This document shows positions 6,958 through 14,235 of a DNA stretch of 14,235 bases, piece after piece. Source of the stretch: Tulasnella sp. 424 (Eukaryota > Basidiomycota > Agaricomycetes > Cantharellales > Tulasnellaceae); NCBI GenBank assembly GCA_019633425.1, contig WSUB01000388.1, forward strand, positions 1 to 14,235, in the 5' to 3' direction. How positions within the stretch are numbered: position 1 is the first letter of the stretch; each line of letters opens with the position of its first letter. Both the position numbers and the translations under genes were made by a program. Under the pieces are notes generated by a model, which was not told the origin of the DNA, did not search any database, and saw nothing but the letters and a program-made list of their open reading frames with translations.

Positions 6958-9600
6958 TTGCAAGGCCAGATTACCGGCGGGTACCGGGCCCCTCCTAGAT
7001 TTTCTCCACCGCAACCAACCCGCCAGCTCCTCCCGAGCACCTCCCTCTCCACGGACTTCCCTCACAACTTCTGGAACCTTGCTGGCACTACTCCCCTCAG
7101 CAAAGCACTAATCTCAACGAATCCGATTTTTTATGCATCCTTAGCAAGCATCTCAATCCCACCGCCGCGCCCAACCATCCCATCTCTGTTCAACCAATAG
7201 CCCAGCAGATCAATCAGCGACAGGGCGTCCCCCCTCCCGTCAGCGAAGAATCCTCCCTTTCCCGCTTACGAACACGAACCGCGGTTTGGCCAAGTCAGAG
7301 AAGCATGTTCGGGACGTAAGTCCCCTGTCGGCCCTGCCCAACTCCCTCGTACTAATTTAGATTGCTCCTTCCTGCCGATCTTCCATCACATTTCTCGCAC
7401 GGACGAACGCACGTCAGCTTGAGGAGCAAGTTGCCGCGCCTGAGCAAAAAAGTTATGCCCAGGCAACGGGTTGCGAGACATTCTGGGCCCCTCCAAAATG
7501 AGACCTTGACGCCGAAGCAATCGGCTTTCACATTCAACTTCAACTCTCTTTAGACTCCTCACAGTACCTCGGCGCCCACAGTATCAAACAGCCATGCAGC
7601 TCTCCGGGTACCTCTCGTGAAGTAAGTAAACGGCCGGCCTCGCCCCTGTCCCTTGCAATGTGGATCGCTGATTTTTCCCCCCCACCCTCCCGCTCATCTT
7701 CCGTCGCATCCCTCGCACACACGTCAGCTCGAGAACAAAGTTGCTGCGCTTGAGCAAAGAAGTTCTGCCCAGGCAACGGAGAATGAGAATCTGCGAGAGC
7801 TTTTGGGCCGCCTCCAAGATGAGAACTTGATGCTGAAGCAATCGGTTTTCACATTCAACTTCAACTCCCCTCAGACTCCTCGCAGTACCTCGACGCCCGC
7901 AGTCTCAAACAGCCGCACGGTTACCTTTCGTGACGTGAGTGCATCTCCCCGTCGGCCTCGGCCCGAATCTCAGATACTTATCTAATTTTCTCTCCCACCC
8001 TACCGCTCACTTTCCATCGCATTCCTCACACACACGTCAGCTCTAGGACAAAGTCGCCGCGCTCGAGCAAAAAAGTTCTGCCCAGGCAACGGAAAATGGG
8101 AATATGCGAGAGCTTCTGGGACGCCTCCAAGATGAGAACTTGATGCTGAAGCAATCGGCTTTCACATTCAGCTTCAACTCCGTTCACGCTCCTCGCAGTA
8201 CTACGACGCCCACCGTCTCGCGCAGATTCACGACCGAACCGGTCGACTTGAGTGGTTTGTGCGGAAACAGGGAGATGCTGCGCACTCCATGACTGGGTTC
8301 AGCGACGTTTGGAAAGGAGAGATGACCGGAACTCGCGAGCCTGTAAGCCTAACATCGTCTCGGCTTCTCCTCTAGAAGCCCCTGAATCTAACGGTCGCTG
8401 TACCCCCCCCCCCTTTTAGATTGTAATCAAAGTCCTCCGACCGGTAATCCAGATGATCCAAAATCAGGTCGTCTTCGGACGGTGTGTTCGCCTTCGTTGT
8501 TCCCGCTCCTTTCGACTTCTGATCCGGGGACCACAGCGATTCGATAGGGAGCTTACCATCTGGATGAAGTGCCAGCATCCTCGTATCCTCGAGCTCCTTG
8601 GCTATGCTAATATTGGAGGGGTTCCATGCCTCATCAGTCCTTGGTACGTTGTATCCATTGATGTACTTTCGGTCGACTCTGCCACTGATAGGAACGAATA
8701 AGGTGTGCCAATGGCAACATTATGGAATACCTCACCAAGAATCCAAATGCCGACCGCCGACAACTCGTGAGATTTCCTTACACCTAATACTGAAGCTGAG
8801 AAACCAAAGTCGATCCATCTTTCAGCTAAATCAGGTCGCGGAATGACTCGTCTATCTCCACGGTTGTGAACCGTCGGTTGTTCACTCAGATATCAAACCT
8901 GTGAGAAACCGCGCTACGCTACGCTGGACAGCAATCCGAGCTAAACATTTGCTTTTATATCTCAGGCAAATGTTCTCGTGAGCGATGAAGGAAATTTCAT
9001 AATATGCGACTTTGGGATTAGCAGTGCGTGACGCATATATCATCTCTCACCTCCAACTTCTCATTCACTCAACGTGGTACTACCGTAGAGCTTCTGCTGG
9101 ATATTCCATCCGAATTTACGACCACTGCTACCGCAAATGGCACTGTGCGATACTCTTCAAAGGAGCTTCTGGAGGAGGCAGCTCGGAGCACGACGATGAG
9201 CGACGTTACGCATTCGGGATGCTGATCCTCCGTACGGCTAATTTCCAAACTTGAAAACGGAACACCAACTAATTACAACAGTAAAGACTTTATTCAATAG
9301 ACCTCATGACCGCTAAACCTTCATATTTCAAATATTCCTCCGATATACCGGTCATCATGGCGATTATGATCATGAGCGGCAAGACGCCCGCACCGGCGGA
9401 CTATCCCGAGCTTCCTTCTACCGACCTATATTGGAACATCATACTAGAATGCTGTAATGATGATCCAAATCAGGACCGACAATGGTTGAAACGCTATATT
9501 GGGTAGTATATTTCCTTATCCCTGTCGTTATTCGCCTCGGGGGTTTTTCTGACCTCGTCTTCCTCTAGCGCCGCGGGTGCGTCGGAGACGGATATATTTT
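6958..9600 (+). pseudogene. Zipper-kinase fusion pseudogene B, full length
   Basis: Order: Pro/Ser-rich N-terminal part (about 6958-7315, ending KSEKHVRD), intron 7316-7417, then three zipper exons from 7418, 7728 and 8041, the last running in one frame (apart from lesions) through SRRFTTEPVDLS into the kinase start AGFSDVWKGEM-like region (exon end 8342). The kinase follows with the intron positions of the kelch-kinases: IVIK (Lys present), RELTIW, HSDIKPAN, DFGIS, YPELPSTD. Disabling lesions seen: a frame break near 7265; about 12 nt lost in zipper 1 near 7470 with a following TGA; TAG at the second codon of zipper 3 (8044); one base lost near 8252 (DLSRF becomes DLSGL and shifts); about 10 nt lost near 8440; TGA in the QVAEGL segment near 8846; a frameshift near 9205; and one base lost near 9474 before PTMVETLYW. 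The last intron (9503-9568) is still recognisable. It is not expected to make a protein. Confidence 0.75.
7418..8342 (+). repeat. Tandem triplication of a leucine-zipper exon and its intron
   Basis: Units begin at 7418, 7728 and 8041, a period of about 310-313 bp, each made of one zipper exon and, for the first two, a following 106 nt intron (7622-7727 and 7935-8040). Each exon begins after ACGTCAG and encodes L(E)..VAALEQ..SAQATENENLRELLGRL and DENLMLKQS, then FTF.FNS and a Ser/Thr/Pro-rich tail. In the best unit (7728-7934, 69 codons, fully open) leucines fall at positions 1, 8, 22, 29 and 36, an exact heptad spacing broken only by Gln15. Unit 1 is frameshifted and unit 3 has a stop at its second codon. 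The single zipper of pseudogene A (from 1692) is the same exon. Confidence 0.75.
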
Positions 9601-9870
9601 AAGGATGGGGGATTAATAAAAAGTTTGGTCAAGCACGTGGTGTCATTGCTTCTAGGGGAGAGGGGGTGGTTTCCCTGGCCGGGGGGGAGGAAGGGCGATG
9701 AAACGGACAATAGGGATGAATTGATTCGCCAAAACGTTCTCTTACCTGGCACCGTGCTGTTCGGAATGACATCGAAGATATGAATAGAGTCGAACATAAT
9801 ACATAGATTGTGGTGGGTGCGGAGCGCCCCGAGAATAACATAGTGTCGAAATTCAGCTGAGATTGCCTAA
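9601..9870 (+). repeat. 3' flank of pseudogene B, with 3'-flank element copy 3 of 3
   Basis: The first part (to about 9723) is G-rich and not shared with the other copies. From 9724 (ATTCGCCAAAACGTTCTC) it aligns with 5828-6010, sharing GTGCTGTTCG, GAATAGAGT and the GCGGAG..CCGAGAAT segment, but is more diverged. No gene is supported. Confidence 0.5.
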
Positions 9871-9912
9871 CTCCTATATCAATAGCTCAACTCTGGAGAG
9901 ATATCAACCAGA

Positions 9913-10170
9913 TCAGATATCGTGTCTAAGTCCTCCGACTATTTTATTAGACAGTATTTCTAAGAGCAGAGGAGTTTGCTCTGCAAGGATTCCGCCTGCA
10001 TGCATGTTACGACTCAGGACCACAGCAGGGTCTTCCTCATAGAACAAATGCTCAGGCATCTTCCGATCCCGGCGACACGTTGATTCTCTCCTTTATTAGC
10101 TGGCTTGCTAAATCAGCAAACCTGTCGGCGAATGGAGTTCCTAAATAAGAATTATCGGTTGCCTTGGGAG
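9913..10170 (-). pseudogene. Protein-like minus-strand remnant of unknown family, frameshifted
   Basis: On the minus strand two overlapping frames read like one protein. Upstream (about 10170 down to 10052) the frame contains NSYLGTPFADRFADLAS and QLIKERINVSPGSED before a TGA at 10054-10052. The +1 frame then continues from an ATG at 10059 for 48 codons, MPEHLFYEEDPAVVLSRN and GGILAEQTPLLLEILSNK, to TGA at 9915-9913. Composition is typical of a folded helical protein and the hand-over occurs within a few bases, so a frameshifted gene or two exons are possible. I do not recognise the family. It sits between pseudogene B and the promoter of kelch-kinase 2 and has no clear counterpart before kelch-kinase 1. 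Chance open frames remain possible. Confidence 0.3.
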
Positions 10171-10171
10171 T

Positions 10172-10358
10172 GTGTGGCTTTGATACCAATCATGCCGTGC
10201 TGCAACCTCGTGGCGGTCCCCCGAACGTAACCTTGACAAACCACCTACCACCGCTTCGCATTACTTCCGCTTCGGAGCTTTGTTGCTGCTTGTTAAATGT
10301 TCGTCCAATGGATCCAATAACTTGTACCAGTTCTAAAACAAATTCCTACAGAAGCTAA
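10172..10358 (+). promoter_or_regulatory. Upstream region and probable 5'-UTR intron of kelch-kinase 2
   Basis: The region aligns with 2299-2485 before kelch-kinase 1 (GTGTGGCTTTGATACCAATC, then TCGCATTAC and TTTGTT landmarks). A probable 53 nt 5'-UTR intron is 10299-10351 (GTTCGT donor, TTCTAAAAC branch-like site, CTACAG acceptor). TAA directly precedes the ATG in frame. An open + frame (10164-10358) lies here but is not shared with the other copy. Confidence 0.5.
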
Positions 10359-13300
10359 ATGTTCGACCGCTTTCGGGGATGGCTGAAAACGCTCGACTTG
10401 AGTCTCCCTTCTCAACGAAGATCACGGTCCGCCTCAGGAATCATTGATCGTCGGACACAACCTGAAAACGTGGAGGCCACCCGCTTTACGCCTCTTGCTG
10501 ATCAGCCACATCGTGAAGTATCGCCATCTCACCCCAGTCGTGAGGGTAGTCCAGAAACCCCAGAAATTGAAGAGACGACCGGAACCCTCACGACCCATAC
10601 CGACGTGGACCGCAAGCTCGGTTCACCTGTCCCGACGATCGGCAAGGCTACAGCCCCCCAAGAAATATATACTTCAGGGGGTTTTGACGCTGTAAGCGCC
10701 AGTAATCAGGATGTTCAGGTTCTCGTAAATCTGGTTCTGATATTCGATCTTAGACCGCAGGAAATACTACCGCGAGTAATGGAGCCGTAGCCGGCACCAA
10801 GAATATTCTCACAGCTAAAGGTCCCAGAAAGCCAGAGGTCGACCCCGAGGTGCCGCGTGCCCTGACATGGACGGAGCATGACCTGAGAGAATCCTTTACG
10901 TCTGACGACTCCATGGGCGATGCTAACTACCGCGCCTTTGTCCGCATTGAACAATCTTGTACGGCTATCCCGAATTCTGATGGGGAGTTCATCATTTTTG
11001 GCGGTATGTTCACAGGGGAAGGTCCTACCACCTGGACGAACCATCTTTCCCTTCTGTCAACAACGGATATGTCGCTTACCAGGCTGGAAACAAATGGTGT
11101 AAAACCTGTGGAGAGAACGGCTCATGGAGCAGTCATTGTTGGACGCGTTCTTGTGGTGTTTGGTGGCCACGCATCTGATAGCCATTTGCACTTTCTAAAC
11201 CTTGGTAAGTGTTTTCTGGGCGAAATCCTTTCCTCCTACATATGATTTTTTTCTGCAGATACTCACGAATGGTCGAAGCTTAGACCACCAGCACCGTACC
11301 CTGGTCCCCGTTATGGACATTCGTTTATCCTCGTGGATGACACGATTTGGCTTTTCGGTGGCCGAGGATGGCCCGAGCCTGCAATGGATGATATGTGGTG
11401 CATCAAGCTCGGAAGTGGTAGGCTTTGGGTATTACGAAAGGCTGGGACCAGCTCCAATGCATTTCCCCGATAGATGACATTGAATACGTTCAGTGGAGAC
11501 AAATACCTAAGAAAGAACCCTGGCCAGGGGCTCTGTCATATCACTCTACCGTTTACTATAGCGGATCTCTGTACCTGTGAGTGCTGAATGATTTTGACTA
11601 CATCTCTTGTTAAAGAATATCCAGTTTCGGGGGTCAAAGTAGGGATCATAGGGGAGCGTGGCGATTCCGCAATGATCTCTGGAAATTCGAGATCCGGGCC
11701 GAAACTTGGACTAAAATAACATGCCACGGTCTGCTTCCAGAACCGCGATCAGGTCCAGGTGCAGCGGTTATTGGAGGTAACATGATTACATTTGGTGGTG
11801 GGACCGTACCCCGCGATAACGACCAAGAGCGAACCGACCACGCGTACGTTTTCAATTTCCAGGGTATCTCGTCTTGTTTCCTGCCCCTAGATTTGCAGAT
11901 GTTGAAGGGATCTTCATGTTTAGATCAGACGTGGCGGGGCGTAGCGCTATTTGGTCGTAGCCCGCCTCCTACCCACGGCGGGATCTTTTTGGCACTTGGG
12001 TCACGACTCGTTGCCATGGCAGGACATGCGGAAAAGAAATTGAGCATTTGGATAGCAGAGACGCGAGCAGGTACGTGATCGTCGTGATAGGTCAGCGAAC
12101 TAACTCGGCGAATAATTGCATTTCCGTCGTCGCGGCAGCCGGCTCCGCGCGAGATAGTCTCGCTAAACTGCAGTTCACTACCGAAACCAACCAACTCAAA
12201 TTCACGACCGAAGTGGTGGACTTGAGTCGTTTTATCCGAAAACAGGGAAATGTTGCGCACGCTTTGGCCGGATTCAGCGATGTTTGGAAAGGAGAGATGA
12301 CCGAAACAGGGAAGACTGTAAGCTCTTCGTTCTTACTCTAGGAGCCTCTTGATTTAATAGTCGCTGTAACCCACCCCACTTTAAGATTGCCATTAAAGTA
12401 CTCCGAGTGACGAGTACCGGTAATTCAGGTGATCCGCAATCAGGTCGTCTTCGAACGGTGTGTTTCAGCTTCGATACTCTCGTTATCTCAGGCTACAACT
12501 CCTAATCTGAGGAAAATTAGCGGTTCGATAGAGAGCTTACTATCTGGATGGAGTGCCAGCATCCTCGTGTCCTCGAGCTCCTAGGCTATGCTTATATTGA
12601 AGGGATTCCATGCCTCATCAGTCCTTGGTACGGCCTCGCCAATGATATACTTTCAGCCAAAGCTCGCACTTATAGGAATGAATAAGGTGTTTTAACGGCA
12701 ATATTATGGAGTACCTTGCCAAGAACCCGAATGTGGACCACAGACGGCTGGTGAGCATTCCTGACACCTAATACTGGAGCTGAGGAACCGAGATCGATCC
12801 ATCCTTCAGATAAATCAAGTCGCTGAAGGACTCGTCTACCTTCATAACCGTGAACCACCGGTCGTTCACTCAGATATCAAACCCGTGAGATACCGCGTCA
12901 CGTTCGACAGCAATATGAGCTGACCCACTCTTTTACATCTCAGGCAAATGTTATCGTGAGCGATGAAGGAAATGCCAAGATCTGTGATTTCGGGATCAGC
13001 AGTAAGTAGTTTACTTCGAACCTCTGATACGAGGCACCCCACCTATCTGACGGACGCATTAGAACTTATGCAGAAGAACCCATCCGGGTTTACTACAACC
13101 GCGTCCGTAAAGGGAACGCTGAGGTATTCGTCCCCGGAGATGCTAGATCTCGACGGCGAAAGCACGACAGCCTCTGACGTTTGGGCGTTTGGAATGTTGA
13201 TCTTGCGTACGTCTCTCCATCTGTTTGTTTCTGACCTCCGTTCCCATAGAATGTAATGCACCTGACATCTCGCTTTATCTCTAGATGTCATGACAAATAA

Positions 13301-13577
13301 GCTGCCGTACGTCACAGTCTTGTCGGACGTGAAGGTCATCCTGGCTATAATGACCGGCGAGAAACCTTTACCGGAAAACTACCCCGAGCTTCCCGCCGCG
13401 GATCCACTATGGGACGTAATGAGAGAATGTTGGGACGATAATCCAGCCAAGAGGCCGGGAATGGTTGCCGTGTTCGAAAATGTACGCTGTTAGTTCCTTC
13501 CTACACTCCTCGCAGTACGCCCTGATGCCCTTTTTGTTTAGCTCCAAAGATGTGCCCAAACCCAAGACGACGAGTAA
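10359..13577 (+). CDS. Kelch-repeat/TKL protein kinase fusion 2, intact, 787 aa
   Basis: Exons: 10359-10691, 10754-11204, 11259-11417, 11474-11576, 11625-11863, 11924-12070, 12139-12317, 12386-12457, 12521-12627, 12687-12750, 12810-12884, 12944-13001, 13063-13206, 13285-13481, 13542-13577. Every intron matches gene 1 in position and phase. Residues 1-about 160 are a Ser/Pro-rich tail (MFDRFRGWLKTLDLSL start); about 165-477 a kelch propeller with blades IIFGG, VVFGG, WLFGG, YLFGG, ITFGG and a degenerate VAMAG; about 500-776 the kinase with IAIK Lys541, RELTIW Glu566, HSDIKP Asp640, DFG Asp658 and SPE. Like gene 1 it is non-RD (HSD). It ends in LQRCAQTQDDE. Compared with gene 1 it lacks about 20 residues before the first blade but has a longer N-terminal tail. 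Role inferred from domains: a soluble kinase whose propeller recruits a partner; the target is unknown. Two acceptors are AAG rather than CAG or TAG (12385 and 12686), which is tolerable. Confidence 0.85.
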
Positions 13578-13664
13578 TTCGACCAGATGGTTAAACCGGG
13601 TTGCACCGATGTAAATAGCTACATGTACTTTGTACCTTTGTTTGAGATTGAAAATGCGTCTTGA
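13578..13664 (+). repeat. Truncated 3' flank of kelch-kinase 2
   Basis: This aligns with 5695-5775 (GGTTGCACCGATGTAAATAG, then ACATGTACT and CCTTTGTTTGAGA). Similarity stops at about 13664, and the 3'-flank element seen after the other copies is absent, so this is the right edge of the duplicated block. Confidence 0.6.
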
Positions 13665-14235
13665 TGATGCCAAGTTCTTCCTGGCCCGGGGTTCTGGACG
13701 GCTTCGACCGATCCTCCTCTTCCTTCAATCCTGGCTCACGCTCTCGTTCCTCCAGGATCGCGAGCTTTCTCCCGTGCGGCATTCTTTTGCATAAAAACAG
13801 GTCTACGGCACTTCAAATAATGACACTAGCACCTCGAGGGTTGGTGTTCAAGTGAAGATCTCCGCCGGCGTCGTTTATGTTAACCTAGCTCAAAACACGC
13901 CCCACAAATACCACTCTTCGCGCAAGGTTCTTCAAGTTCTCAATACGAACGGAAGGTAGAAAGAGCTGTTTGACCATTGCTACAGCCTTGAAGCACAACA
14001 ACCCGTAGTGTACTTCACATTCATTCCGTACTCACACATCGACTAGGCTGAAGCGTCTTACCTCTCCGCCTCGGAGAAACTCTCGCAAGCAATACTTCCT
14101 CTTTTCTGAGGTATGGCACCTCGATACCTCGGAGAACGCGATACAATGTGGAGTGTAGCAGTTGCTGAACGAGTTGGGCGGGGAAGAAGGTTCCGAAGAG
14201 GATTGCGAAGTCTCGGGGGTGTGGTGTGAGACCCG
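13591..14235 (-). other. Possible minus-strand gene fragment (unrecognised)
   Basis: The unique sequence right of the block has protein-like minus-strand frames. One runs from the window end to a stop at 14023-14021 (about 70 codons, with RDFAILFGTFFPAQLVQQLL and VPYLRKEEVLLARVS). A second minus-strand frame overlaps it and is also open, so the true frame is unclear. A later minus frame (13782-13591) reads KLAILEEREREPGLKEEED and GQEELGIIK but then runs into the repeat flank of kelch-kinase 2, which would cut it short. No family is recognised and introns would be needed to join these parts. Confidence 0.2.

Noticed and set aside
7418..8342. Could the repeated zipper exons be a transposable element
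   Set aside because: No terminal repeats, target duplications or transposase; the units are exact exon-plus-intron copies inside one gene.
8403..8413. Run of 11 C bases
   Set aside because: It lies in the polypyrimidine-like stretch before an intron acceptor and is shorter in the sister genes; ordinary homopolymer growth or sequencing uncertainty.
1..14235. tRNA, rRNA or riboswitch
   Set aside because: No cloverleaf, conserved rRNA segment or known riboswitch core was seen on either strand by eye.

Overview
The window looks like nuclear DNA of a filamentous fungus, most likely a basidiomycete (Agaricomycetes; Cantharellales such as Rhizoctonia or Tulasnella are my guess, not shown by the sequence). 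The reasons are genes broken by many 43-106 nt GT-AG introns, tyrosine-kinase-like (TKL) kinase domains of the type expanded in these fungi, and dense gene spacing. All recognisable genes lie on the + strand.

Layout. (1) Positions 1-279 hold the 3' end of a kinase gene cut by the window edge. (2) A two-gene block follows, present twice in tandem about 7.9 kb apart (ATG 2486 to ATG 10359). Each block has an upstream gene in which a YAP1/AP-1-like leucine zipper is joined to a kinase, then a downstream gene in which a six-bladed kelch propeller is joined to a kinase. In block 1 (about 750-6010) the zipper-kinase is a wreck whose kinase body was deleted (1160-2165), while the kelch-kinase (2486-5694) is intact. 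In block 2 (about 6450-13664) the zipper-kinase is a full-length pseudogene with three tandem zipper exons (6958-9600), and the kelch-kinase (10359-13577) is intact. (3) Beyond 13664 the repeat stops abruptly and unrelated sequence begins, possibly a minus-strand gene fragment.

I rebuilt both kelch-kinase genes by hand from splice sites. Each has 15 coding exons with the same intron positions and phases, giving 786 and 787 residues with no stops or frameshifts. Both have an in-frame TAA directly before the ATG, a probable 5'-UTR intron and a homologous upstream region. The kinase halves keep the catalytic Lys, helix-C Glu, catalytic Asp, Asn and DFG, but HRD is HSD. The likely theme is modular exchange: different N-terminal interaction modules (kelch or zipper) sit before a nearly identical kinase cassette, with duplication, pseudogenisation and probable gene conversion in the cluster. 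Function is inferred only from domains; no substrate or pathway can be read from this DNA.
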